Shown: positions 1-7,744 of the stretch, piece after piece
How the letters are laid out: each line of letters starts with the position of its first letter
Numbering within the stretch: the first letter of the stretch is position 1
Source: Shiella aurantiaca
GTDB taxonomy: Bacteria; Bacteroidota; Bacteroidia; Cytophagales; Cyclobacteriaceae
Direction: 5' to 3'
Assembly: GCA_030412945.1 (NCBI GenBank)
Contig: JAUHJS010000002.1
Coordinates: 74,022-138,021, forward strand
Length of the DNA stretch: 64,000 bases
Made by a program: the position numbers and the translations under genes
The notes under the pieces: generated by a model
Seen by the model: the letters and a program-made list of their open reading frames with translations, nothing else
The model's database searches: none
Told to the model about the DNA's origin: nothing

Positions 1-1
1 T

Positions 2-964
2 TTTAATGCAGGCTATGAGCCTATCATTGTTGATAATTTTTCCAATTCGGAGCGTAAAGCCATTTTGGGAATAGAGCAAATTATTGGTCGCTACATCACC
101 CTCTATACGGGCGATTGTGCCGATAAGGAATTTATGTGTGAGGTGCTGGATAGGCATCACCATATAGAAGGTGTAATTCACTTTGCGGCTTTTAAGGCTG
201 TGGGTGAATCCGTGCAGCATCCCTTGAAATACTATAAGAATAACGTGGGCGCCTTGCTTACCCTGCTAGAGGTGATGGAACAATATAGCATCAAGAACCT
301 GGTCTTCTCCAGCTCCTGTACCGTATATGGCCAGCCCGATGTACTGCCCGTTACGGAGCAGTCGCCAAGAAAAGCAGCAGAATCTCCCTACGGACATACT
401 AAGCAAATGGGAGAAGAAATGCTAGAGGCCGTAACACACGCTAAGCAAGCAGAAATTCGTGCCATCTCCTTACGATATTTCAATCCGATTGGCGCGCATC
501 CTTCTGCTCTAATTGGTGAGCTGCCCTTGGGTGTACCTAATAATCTGGTGCCTTTTATCACCCAAACCGCTGCAGGAATCCGTGAGAAACTGACGGTGTT
601 TGGCAATGACTATAACACACCCGATGGCACCTGCGTACGGGATTACATCCATGTGGTAGATTTGGCCAAGGCTCATGTGAAAGCCATAGGTCGTATGTTG
701 GAAGGGAAAGGCCCAAGTTATGAGGTTTTCAATATCGGTACAGGAAATGGGAATACCGTACTTGAGGCTATTCAGGCATTTGAAAAGGTAAGCGGAAAAG
801 CCTTGAACTATGAAATCGGACCACGCAGGCCGGGCGATGTCGAGAAAGTTTATGCCGAAGTAAGCCTCAGTGAAAAAGCACTAGGTTGGAAGGCGGAATT
901 GAACCTAGAAGATGCCATGCGCGATGCATGGAAATGGCAACAGTATATCCAACATCATGAATAA
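2..964 (+). CDS. galE: UDP-glucose 4-epimerase, 5' end cut by window edge
   Basis: This gene interconverts UDP-glucose and UDP-galactose in the cytoplasm, feeding surface polysaccharide synthesis. It is an extended short-chain dehydrogenase. The reading frame is open from base 2, so the TTG at 65 is not the real start, and the N-terminal GxxGxxG nucleotide loop lies outside the window. Visible family marks are FSSSCTVYG (catalytic Ser), SPYGHTK (YxxxK), RYFNPIGAH, and the C-terminal RRPGDVEKVYA, all typical of GalE. The stop overlaps the ATG of rfbB by 8 bases, so the two are translationally coupled. The identification is firm; only the N-terminus is missing. Confidence 0.95.
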   Translation, partial: FNAGYEPIIVDNFSNSERKAILGIEQIIGRYITLYTGDCADKEFMCEVLDRHHHIEGVIHFAAFKAVGESVQHPLKYYKNNVGALLTLLEVMEQYSIKNLVFSSSCTVYGQPDVLPVTEQSPRKAAESPYGHTKQMGEEMLEAVTHAKQAEIRAISLRYFNPIGAHPSALIGELPLGVPNNLVPFITQTAAGIREKLTVFGNDYNTPDGTCVRDYIHVVDLAKAHVKAIGRMLEGKGPSYEVFNIGTGNGNTVLEAIQAFEKVSGKALNYEIGPRRPGDVEKVYAEVSLSEKALGWKAELNLEDAMRDAWKWQQYIQHHE

Positions 965-2015
965 GATTAGCAAGAATATTTTAATCACCGGAGGTGCCGG
1001 ATTTATTGGTTCACATGTGGTGCGTTTGTTTGTAAACAAGTACCCCGAATACACCATTTACAACCTCGATAAACTCACCTATGCGGGGAATTTGGAGAAC
1101 TTGAAAGATATAGACCAAGCGCCCAATTACCGATTCGTGAAAGGCGATATCACCGATGCAGACTTTCTTCAAAAGCTATTTGCCTTACATAATTTTCAAG
1201 GAGTCATCCATTTGGCGGCTGAATCGCACGTAGATCGTTCCATCAGCAATCCCATGGAATTTGTGATGACCAATGTGGTGGGTACGGTGAATTTGCTCAA
1301 TGCCGCTAAGACAGCATGGAAGGATTCCTTTTCCGGTAGAAGGTTTTATCACGTATCTACCGATGAGGTTTATGGTTCTCTCGATCATGGTGGATTCTTT
1401 ACGGAATCGACTCCTTACGATCCGCAATCGCCCTACAGTGCCTCAAAAGCCAGTTCCGACCATTTTGTAAGGGCCTATTACAACACCTATAAGCTTCCGG
1501 TGGTGGTTTCCAACTGCTCCAATAATTATGGACCTAATCATTTCCCAGAGAAGCTTATTCCGCTGTGCATCAATAATATCAAGAACAGTAAGCCGCTTCC
1601 GGTGTATGGAAAAGGGGAAAATGTACGCGATTGGCTGTATGTGGTAGACCATGCCCGTGCTATCGATACAGTATTTCATCAAGGGGTGATTGGGGAAACC
1701 TATAACATTGGTGGATTTAATGAATGGAAGAATATCGATGTGGTGCGTTTACTTTGCCGTGTGATGGATAAGAAATTAGGCCGTGCCGCAGGTACTTCCG
1801 AGCAGCTCATAACTTTCGTGACTGACCGCGCAGGGCATGACTTGCGCTACGCCATCGATTCCCATAAAATCATGAACGAGCTTGGTTGGAAGCCCTCTTT
1901 GCAGTTTGAAGAAGGAATTGAAAAGACCGTGGACTGGTATCTCTCCAATGAAGAATGGCTGGCACACGTTACCTCAGGCGACTATCAGAAATATTATGAG
2001 GGGATGTATAAGTGA
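957..2015 (+). CDS. rfbB: dTDP-glucose 4,6-dehydratase
   Basis: RfbB converts dTDP-glucose to dTDP-4-keto-6-deoxyglucose, the second step towards dTDP-rhamnose and related surface sugars. The frame is open upstream to 912, but the ATG at 957, overlapping the galE stop, gives the normal N-terminus MNKISKNILITGGAGFIGS with the GGAGFIG NAD loop at once. HVSTDEVYG and SPYSASK supply the Thr, Asp-Glu and YxxxK residues of the active site; NCSNNYGP and VRDWLYVVDHA are typical. At 352 residues it has normal length. rfbA follows after an intervening small gene; rfbC and rfbD are not visible here. Confidence 0.96.
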   Translation: MNKISKNILITGGAGFIGSHVVRLFVNKYPEYTIYNLDKLTYAGNLENLKDIDQAPNYRFVKGDITDADFLQKLFALHNFQGVIHLAAESHVDRSISNPMEFVMTNVVGTVNLLNAAKTAWKDSFSGRRFYHVSTDEVYGSLDHGGFFTESTPYDPQSPYSASKASSDHFVRAYYNTYKLPVVVSNCSNNYGPNHFPEKLIPLCINNIKNSKPLPVYGKGENVRDWLYVVDHARAIDTVFHQGVIGETYNIGGFNEWKNIDVVRLLCRVMDKKLGRAAGTSEQLITFVTDRAGHDLRYAIDSHKIMNELGWKPSLQFEEGIEKTVDWYLSNEEWLAHVTSGDYQKYYEGMYK

Positions 2016-2021
2016 TTGCTG

Positions 2022-2424
2022 GCTATTGGCCTTTTGCTTTTAGTCTTTGGCCGTTGAACTGAGATGAGGAATTTTAGAAAATTAGATATTTGGAGTGATA
2101 GCATTAAGCTTTGCAAAGCCATATACCTATTCTCTAATCAGCTTCCGAAAGAAGAACAGTATGGTATTGTCTCTCAAATTAAAAGAGCTTCTGTATCCAT
2201 TCCTTCTAATATTGCGGAGGGTGCTTCAAGGAAATCTGAAAGAGAATACAGCCGGTTTCTTGAAATTGCTATTGGCTCTTCTTTTGAGGTAGAGAATTTA
2301 CTTATCTTAACTCAAGAATTGGGTTTTGCTACCAACGAGCAGGTTCAGCCTGTTTTAGAGCAGCTAGAATCGGTACAGAAACCAATAAACGCATTAATTT
2401 CGGTAAAAGCCAATAGCCAATAGC
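2022..2424. repeat. Inverted GCTATTGGC / GCCAATAGC ends around the four-helix gene
   Basis: GCTATTGGC at 2022-2030 is matched in inverse orientation by GCCAATAGC at 2409-2417 and again at 2416-2424. The extension is similar too: the left side continues CTTTTGCTTTTA and the complement of the right side continues TTTTA. The right copies lie inside the last codons and stop of the enclosed gene, so gene and repeat form one unit inserted between rfbB and rfbA. Confidence 0.55.
2064..2423 (+). CDS. Four-helix bundle protein (23S rRNA intervening-sequence type)
   Basis: This 119-residue protein belongs to the four-helix bundle family first known as the protein encoded in 23S rRNA intervening sequences. 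The family marks are visible: FRKLDIWSDSIKLCKAIY near the start, QIKRASVSIPSNIAEGASR in the middle, and an RFLEIAIGSSFEVENLL helix. The molecular role of free-standing members is not established. Here it interrupts an rfbB-rfbA pair and is bounded by inverted GCTATTGGC/GCCAATAGC words, which suggests an inserted module. The C-terminus (KANSQ) is written by the right-hand repeat itself. There is no rRNA nearby. Confidence 0.85.
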   Translation: MRNFRKLDIWSDSIKLCKAIYLFSNQLPKEEQYGIVSQIKRASVSIPSNIAEGASRKSEREYSRFLEIAIGSSFEVENLLILTQELGFATNEQVQPVLEQLESVQKPINALISVKANSQ

Positions 2425-2430
2425 TATTTA

Positions 2431-2458
2431 CTCCATCAACTAACAACCGTCAACCATC
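2431..2458. repeat. Dispersed 28-bp pyrimidine/adenine-rich repeat, copy 1
   Basis: This stretch begins CTCCATCAAC and is 25/28 identical to 60027-60054; the three differences are all C/T transitions. It lies between the four-helix gene and rfbA. The second copy lies in an unrelated intergenic region beside a palindrome, so this is a dispersed element and not part of rfbA. Confidence 0.5.
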
Positions 2459-2471
2459 AACTCTTTAGACC

Positions 2472-3332
2472 ATGAAAGGAATTATACTAGCCGGAGGCTC
2501 TGGTACCCGTTTGCACCCGCTGACTATTGCTATCAGTAAGCAATTGATGCCTGTGTACGATAAGCCCATGATTTATTACCCTTTGTCAGTGCTAATGATG
2601 GCGGGCATTCGTGAGATATTGATTATCACTACGCCTCACGACCAAGCACTATTTCAAAAGCAATTGGGCGATGGAAAGCAGTTGGGCTGCTCATTTACCT
2701 ATGCCATACAGCCCGAACCCAAAGGTTTGGCGCAGGCTTTTACCATTGGGAAGGAGTTTATTGGTAAGGATAAGGTAGCCTTGGTGTTGGGCGATAATAT
2801 TTTTTACGGCTCGGGTTTGGCCAAATTGCTTCAGGCGAATAGCGACCCCGATGGAGGTGTGGTGTACGCCTATCACGTAACCGACCCTGAGCGCTATGGC
2901 GTGGTGGAGTTTGATGAATCAGGTAAAGTGCTCAGTATCGAAGAAAAACCTGTAAATCCGAAATCAAACTTTGCCGTTCCGGGACTGTATTTCTACGATA
3001 ATTCCGTGGTAGAAATTGCCGAAAACTTAAAGCCTAGCCCACGGGGTGAACTGGAAATTACCGATGTAAATAAAGAATACCTGCGCAGAGGCAAGCTGAG
3101 TGTGGGTGTTTTGAGCCGCGGAACTGCTTGGTTGGACACCGGAACGTTTGAATCCCTCATGCAAGCCGGACAGTTTGTGCACGTAATAGAAGAGCGACAA
3201 GGCCTAAAAATTGGCTGTATTGAAGAGGTGGCTTACCGAATGGGTTTTATCACCAAAGAGCAATTGCGCCAAGTAGCAGAACCACTGGTGAAAAGCGGGT
3301 ACGGAAAGTATTTGTTGAACCTAATCAAATAA
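2472..3332 (+). CDS. rfbA: Glucose-1-phosphate thymidylyltransferase
   Basis: RfbA makes dTDP-glucose from glucose-1-phosphate and dTTP, the step before RfbB. The protein opens [18 protein letters not shown], the nucleotidyltransferase loop with its catalytic Arg, followed by [28 protein letters not shown] (metal-binding Asp) and [20 protein letters not shown]. The length of 286 residues is standard. It is the last gene of the sugar-nucleotide group and ends at a strong hairpin shared with the convergent M28 gene. Confidence 0.97.
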   Translation: MKGIILAGGSGTRLHPLTIAISKQLMPVYDKPMIYYPLSVLMMAGIREILIITTPHDQALFQKQLGDGKQLGCSFTYAIQPEPKGLAQAFTIGKEFIGKDKVALVLGDNIFYGSGLAKLLQANSDPDGGVVYAYHVTDPERYGVVEFDESGKVLSIEEKPVNPKSNFAVPGLYFYDNSVVEIAENLKPSPRGELEITDVNKEYLRRGKLSVGVLSRGTAWLDTGTFESLMQAGQFVHVIEERQGLKIGCIEEVAYRMGFITKEQLRQVAEPLVKSGYGKYLLNLIK

Positions 3333-3354
3333 AAAGGAGGGATAACCCTCCTTT
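3333..3354. terminator. Bidirectional intrinsic terminator between rfbA and the M28 gene
   Basis: A perfect 9-bp stem AAAGGAGGG / CCCTCCTTT with an ATAA loop lies directly after the rfbA stop and 2 bases from the stop of the convergent peptidase gene. T and A runs on both sides suit termination in both directions. Confidence 0.85.
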
Positions 3355-3356
3355 AT

Positions 3357-4343
3357 TTATTCATTCACTACCGTTTGTATCACCGTTTGGCCCACTGCTT
3401 TTAGTGTCTCACGGCTAATGATGTCCATATTATCCTTATGGGTATGATGATAGTCAGGAAAGTAGGACTCCGGATTGAGCGGGTCGTACTCAATGATGTC
3501 AATCATAGGGATTTTGCCAATAGTATTCACGAAATAATGATCATCGGTAATGCCGTAGGTTTTACGATTCACAAAATGGTGGTCGTAGCCAATGGCACTG
3601 GCCGTTTCCCACACCTTATATACTATAGAAGGAGCATATTCCAAAGAATTGCCTTCTTGATAGAAAAGGGCATCTTTAGCGCCCACCATATCGAGCAAAA
3701 TGCCATAATAGGCCGAATAACCTGCTTTATGTTTGTTTTTGGACCAATATTGTGAGCCTAGGCAATACCAGCTGGTATTGGTGTAGGGGGCATTGCCTGC
3801 ATCGAACATAGCCTCACCATAATCTTCCCCATCAAAAAGAATGATGTCTACCCCTACTTCAGGCTTTTCAGCTCCTAGTACACGGGCAATTTCCAATAGC
3901 ACACCCACTCCACTTCCTCCATCGTTAGCGCCATCAATCGGTTCTTTTTGTCTCTCAGCATCCTTGTCGGCAAAAGGGCGTGTATCCCAATGGGCGGCCA
4001 ATAAAATGCGTTTTTTCTCTTCAGGGTTGATACTGGCGATAATATTCCTGAGGGCCAATTTTTCACCTGTATAGGCTTCCATCTCAAAAAGCTGTTCCTG
4101 TACTTGCCATCCGAAGCGCGTAAGGCTTGCCACCAGATAGTCTCCACAGGCGGAATGCGCAGCAGTGTTGGGTACTCTTGGGCCAAAATCTACCTGCTTT
4201 TGTACAAAGGCATAGGCCGAATCGGCTACAAAAACAGGTGAGGGATTCATTACTTCTGCTTGCTTTTCTGTTTCGCCTCGTTTCTCTTGCTTACACGCCA
4301 TGGTAATTACCAAGAGGCCTAAAATTATACTCTTACTCTTCAT
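3357..4343 (-). CDS. M28 family zinc peptidase / glutaminyl cyclase-like lipoprotein
   Basis: This is a zinc-dependent exopeptidase-fold protein. AAHWDTRPFAD, GANDGGSGVGVLLEIAR, LFDGEDYGE, and the late YHHTHKDNMD supply the His, Asp, Glu, Asp and His metal-site residues of M28B / glutaminyl-peptide cyclotransferase proteins. The frame allows a start at 4361, but the ATG at 4343 gives MKSKSIILGLLVITMACKQ, a lipoprotein signal with Cys after ITMA, so that start is chosen. It overlaps the end of cysS by 11 bases and is co-transcribed with it. Aminopeptidase and cyclotransferase activities cannot be told apart by eye; the GAKDALF and YHHTHKD segments favour the cyclase-like branch. Confidence 0.88.
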   Translation of the reverse strand: MKSKSIILGLLVITMACKQEKRGETEKQAEVMNPSPVFVADSAYAFVQKQVDFGPRVPNTAAHSACGDYLVASLTRFGWQVQEQLFEMEAYTGEKLALRNIIASINPEEKKRILLAAHWDTRPFADKDAERQKEPIDGANDGGSGVGVLLEIARVLGAEKPEVGVDIILFDGEDYGEAMFDAGNAPYTNTSWYCLGSQYWSKNKHKAGYSAYYGILLDMVGAKDALFYQEGNSLEYAPSIVYKVWETASAIGYDHHFVNRKTYGITDDHYFVNTIGKIPMIDIIEYDPLNPESYFPDYHHTHKDNMDIISRETLKAVGQTVIQTVVNE

Positions 4344-5823
4344 AGGCCCACTCAATACCATGTTTCATGTCTTTTACCGCCACTCCGTTTTTCTTTAATT
4401 CTCCGCGAATGAAATCTACTTTCTCGTAGTCTTTCACCGCTTTGGCCTGCTTGTAAATGTATAATAAAGATTGAATCAAGGCTTCTTGACTCACGGTGTC
4501 TTCTTCTTTCAGTCCTAGAATATCCTCAATAAAGTGAACGTATTTTTCCTTCAATAAGGCAAATCCTTCAGCACCCAAGTGGGCAGGAGTAATTTGGCGG
4601 ATATTCAGCAGATTGATTTTTTTCAAAAGGTTGAACAAATGGCTGATAGCTGCTGCCGTATTGAAATCATCATTCATAGCCTCATAAAAAGCCGCTACCG
4701 ATTTCTCGATTTGCTCGATATGTTCCGCTTGAACAGTTTGCTCGGCATCGGCTTCAAAAGCCATATTTTTAATAATATACAAACCATTCACCAGCTTGAT
4801 AAAGCCTTTTTTGGCGGCTGCCAAAGCTTCATTGGAAAAATCCAGCGTGCTTCGGTAATGTGCTTGAAGCATAAAGAAACGCACCGTCATGGGGCTATAG
4901 CCACGATCGAGTAGAGGATGGTTTCCGGTGAATAGTTCGTGAGGCAAGAAAGAGTTGCCTAGCGATTTCGACATCTTTTGGCCGTTCACGGTCAGCATAT
5001 TGGTATGTAACCAGTAGCGTGCCGGAGACTTATGATGGCAAGCAATATTTTGGGCAATCTCATTCGTATGGTGAGTTGGTACCAAGTCCATGCCGCCACC
5101 GTGTATATCAAACTCCTCGCCTAGGTATTTGGAACTCATGGCCGAGCATTCGATATGCCAGCCGGGAAAGCCCACGCCCCAAGGCGAAGGCCAACGCATA
5201 ATATGTTCCGGTTTGGCTTTTATCCAAAGGGCAAAATCCAAACGTCCTTTCTTCTCATCTTGTCCGCCTAAGTCGCGGGTATTGTTGAGGAGTTCTTCCA
5301 AATGACGCCCCGAAAGCTGAGTATAGGCTTGGTTTTGGGCATATTTCTCCACGTCAAAGTATACTGAACCGTTTTTTTCGTAAGCAAAGCCATTGGCAAT
5401 GATCTGTTTGGTCATCTCGATTTGTTCTAAGATGTGCCCTGTGGCTGTAGGTTCAATGCTGGGAGGAAGGTTGTTGAACTGCGCCATTACATCATGGAAA
5501 TCCACGCTGTAGCGCTGCACAATCTCCATTGGCTCCAGTTTTTCCAGCTTAGCTTTCTTTGAAATCTTATCTTCGCCCTCATCGGCATCGTTCTCCAAGT
5601 GGCCGGCATCGGTAATATTACGAACATAGCGCACCTTGTAGCCTATAGCCGTTAGGTAGCGAAACATCACATCAAAGGAGGTAAACGTACGCACATTGCC
5701 TAGGTGCACATTGCTATAAACGGTAGGCCCACACACATACATGCCCACAAAAGGTGGGTTGAGGGGCTTGAAAACTTCTTTCTGACGACTAAGGGTGTTG
5801 TAGATCTTCAACTCGTGTTGCAT
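4333..5823 (-). CDS. cysS: Cysteinyl-tRNA synthetase
   Basis: CysS charges tRNA-Cys. CGPTVYSNVHLGN contains the first zinc Cys and the HIGH-type signature. HIECSAMS and GGGMDLVPTHHTNE supply further zinc ligands, and KMSKSLGN is the KMSKS loop. The C-terminal part is the DALR anticodon-binding helical domain. At 496 residues it is a complete class I enzyme. The downstream lipoprotein peptidase starts inside its 3' end. Confidence 0.97.
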   Translation of the reverse strand: MQHELKIYNTLSRQKEVFKPLNPPFVGMYVCGPTVYSNVHLGNVRTFTSFDVMFRYLTAIGYKVRYVRNITDAGHLENDADEGEDKISKKAKLEKLEPMEIVQRYSVDFHDVMAQFNNLPPSIEPTATGHILEQIEMTKQIIANGFAYEKNGSVYFDVEKYAQNQAYTQLSGRHLEELLNNTRDLGGQDEKKGRLDFALWIKAKPEHIMRWPSPWGVGFPGWHIECSAMSSKYLGEEFDIHGGGMDLVPTHHTNEIAQNIACHHKSPARYWLHTNMLTVNGQKMSKSLGNSFLPHELFTGNHPLLDRGYSPMTVRFFMLQAHYRSTLDFSNEALAAAKKGFIKLVNGLYIIKNMAFEADAEQTVQAEHIEQIEKSVAAFYEAMNDDFNTAAAISHLFNLLKKINLLNIRQITPAHLGAEGFALLKEKYVHFIEDILGLKEEDTVSQEALIQSLLYIYKQAKAVKDYEKVDFIRGELKKNGVAVKDMKHGIEWAYEE

Positions 5824-5885
5824 GGCCGCAATTTAGCAAAATGAACAGAATTATACGGGATAAGTTTGATAAAGGCTAAACCAAT

Positions 5886-5917
5886 TTGCAGAAATCAAAT
5901 ATATTTTCGTATTTTTG
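5886..5917 (+). promoter_or_regulatory. Promoter of the rimP-nusA-infB operon
   Basis: TATTTTTG at 5910-5917 matches the Bacteroidota -7 box TAnnTTTG exactly, with TTG at 5886-5888, 21 bases upstream. Transcription would begin near 5924, downstream of the TTG at 5915, which rules that codon out as the rimP start. Confidence 0.7.
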
Positions 5918-5941
5918 CAGACGAAATTCGATAATACCACG

Positions 5942-5962
5942 GAGGGGACATCAAGTCCCCTC
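5942..5962 (+). promoter_or_regulatory. Terminator-like hairpin in the rimP leader
   Basis: An 8-bp perfect stem GAGGGGAC / GTCCCCTC with a 5-base loop is followed at once by TTTTCTT. It lies between the predicted transcription start (about 5924) and the likely rimP start (5978). The shape is that of an intrinsic attenuator or a regulatory protein site. nusA, whose product acts on such hairpins, is in the same operon. Confidence 0.6.
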
Positions 5963-5977
5963 TTTTCTTATACGATA

Positions 5978-6454
5978 TTGAACACGATACAGCAACAGAT
6001 TTCTCAATTGGCCCAAGAGTGCTTGCACGATGATTCACTTTTTATCGTGGAGGTGCAGGTAAGCACTAATCCCAAATTCAGGAAGGTGCTGGTATTGGTA
6101 GATGGCGACAATGGTGTGAGCATAGAAGTATGTTCAAAAATCAGCCGTGAACTAGGGGGCAAAATTGAGGAAGGAGAAATAATAGCCGACAGTTATACCC
6201 TTGAGGTGAGCAGCCCAGGAGTTGATTTTCCATTGAACTCGCCTAGGTTGTACAAGAAGAATGTAGGGCGCAGCTTGAAACTTCAACTGGCCGATGGCAA
6301 GGAAAGTAAAGGGGCACTTTTGGAAGCCGATGAGCAAGGTATTTTGCTCAATGAAGAAGTAAAAGCAGCCAAAGGGAAAAAGATTGAATTGCAGGAAAGA
6401 CGTCTTTCCTATACCGATATACAAAAAGCGATAGTAACAGTTTCATTCAAATAA
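5978..6454 (+). CDS. rimP: Ribosome maturation factor RimP
   Basis: RimP helps assemble the 30S subunit. The frame is open from 5915, but that TTG sits inside the promoter -7 box and the sequence to 5962 forms a leader hairpin. The in-frame TTG at 5978 gives MNTIQQQISQLAQECL, which matches the expected first helix and a family-like length of 158 residues. LVDGDNGVSIEVCSKISREL and YTLEVSSPGVDFPL are the conserved RimP core, followed by an SH3-like C-terminal domain. nusA begins 5 bases after the stop. The product is certain; the start is inferred. Confidence 0.88.
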   Translation: MNTIQQQISQLAQECLHDDSLFIVEVQVSTNPKFRKVLVLVDGDNGVSIEVCSKISRELGGKIEEGEIIADSYTLEVSSPGVDFPLNSPRLYKKNVGRSLKLQLADGKESKGALLEADEQGILLNEEVKAAKGKKIELQERRLSYTDIQKAIVTVSFK

Positions 6455-6459
6455 GACAC

Positions 6460-7701
6460 ATGGATACCGGAATTTTAATTGATTCGTTTGCGGAATTTGC
6501 CAAAAATAAGAATGTAGATAGGCCTACCATGATCCGCATCCTGGAAGATGTATTCAGAACTATGATCCGTAAGAAATACACTACGGATGATAACTTCGAT
6601 ATCATTATCAATGCCGATAAGGGTGACTTGGAAATTTGGCGCTTCAGAGAAATCGTTGACGATAATTCCGAGGACATCTGGGATCACGATAAAATCAGCT
6701 TAAGCGATGCCAAAAAAATTGAGCCCGATTTTGAGATTGGTGAAGAAGTAGCCGAAGAAGTGAAATTGGAAGATTTTGGTCGCAGAGCCGTAATGACTGC
6801 TCGCCAGACCTTGATTCAGAAAATAAAAGATCTTGAGAAAGACCTTCTTTTCCAGAAATACAAAGAACTGGTGGGCGAAATCATGACAGCCGAAGTGTAT
6901 CAAATCCTTGGTAAAGAAGTACTATTGATTGATGCCGAAGGCAACGAACTTTCTTTGCCTAAAAACGAGCAAATATACAAAGACCGCTACCGCAAAGGCG
7001 AAACTGTACGTGCCATTGTGCACCGCGTAGAGATGGTGAATGGAAATCCTAAAATTATCCTTTCTCGCACCTCCCCAGTATTCCTTGAGCGCTTGTTTGA
7101 GCAAGAAGTACCTGAAGTGTATGATGGTATCATCAATATCAAAAAGGTGGTGCGCGAGCCAGGTGAGAGAGCCAAAGTGGCCGTGGAGTCTATTGATGAC
7201 CGTATCGATCCGGTGGGTGCTTGCGTGGGGATGAAAGGTTCACGTATCCATAGTATCGTACGTGAATTGCAAAATGAAAACATTGACGTAATCAACTTTA
7301 CCGACAACATGGAGCTGTACATTCAGCGTGCCTTGAGCCCGGCAAAGATTGGTCAAATCAAAATAGATGCCGATGCCGGCCGTGCCTCGGTATACCTTAA
7401 GCCCGACCAAGTGTCATTGGCCATCGGTAAAGGTGGTCAGAACATCAAGCTTGGCAGCAAGCTGGTAGGTTTGGAGATTGACGTATTCCGCGAGTTGGAT
7501 GAGGTGGAAGAGGAAGATGTGGCTTTGTCTGAATTCTCTGATGAGATTGAAGGATGGGTACTGGAAGAATTGAAACGTGTGGGTCTTGACACAGCAAAAA
7601 GCGTATTGGCTTTGAGCAAAGACGACTTATTGAGACGTACTGACTTAGAAGAAGAAACCATTTTGGAAGTATTCCGCATCCTGAGTCAGGAGTTTGAATA
7701 A
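6460..7701 (+). CDS. nusA: Transcription termination/antitermination factor NusA
   Basis: NusA binds RNA polymerase and nascent RNA and modulates pausing, termination and antitermination. The protein has the N-terminal polymerase-binding domain (IDSFAEFAKNKNVDRPTM), an S1 domain at roughly residues 130-200 (GETVRAIVHRVE), and two KH domains (RTSPVFLERLFEQEVPEVYDG, then VGACVGMKGSRI and LAIGKGGQNIKL). Acidic C-terminal residues follow, ending in one helix-hairpin-type segment. Its 413 residues are usual for Bacteroidota. It is co-transcribed with rimP and infB, a widely conserved order. Confidence 0.97.
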   Translation: MDTGILIDSFAEFAKNKNVDRPTMIRILEDVFRTMIRKKYTTDDNFDIIINADKGDLEIWRFREIVDDNSEDIWDHDKISLSDAKKIEPDFEIGEEVAEEVKLEDFGRRAVMTARQTLIQKIKDLEKDLLFQKYKELVGEIMTAEVYQILGKEVLLIDAEGNELSLPKNEQIYKDRYRKGETVRAIVHRVEMVNGNPKIILSRTSPVFLERLFEQEVPEVYDGIINIKKVVREPGERAKVAVESIDDRIDPVGACVGMKGSRIHSIVRELQNENIDVINFTDNMELYIQRALSPAKIGQIKIDADAGRASVYLKPDQVSLAIGKGGQNIKLGSKLVGLEIDVFRELDEVEEEDVALSEFSDEIEGWVLEELKRVGLDTAKSVLALSKDDLLRRTDLEEETILEVFRILSQEFE

Positions 7702-7744
7702 TAAAATAATTTTAATTTAAGCGAGAAAAAAGGCAAATTGCACT

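Noticed and set aside
5915-5977. N-terminal 21 codons of the longest rimP frame
   Set aside because: The TTG at 5915 lies in the -7 box and the following bases form the leader hairpin, so they are probably untranslated.
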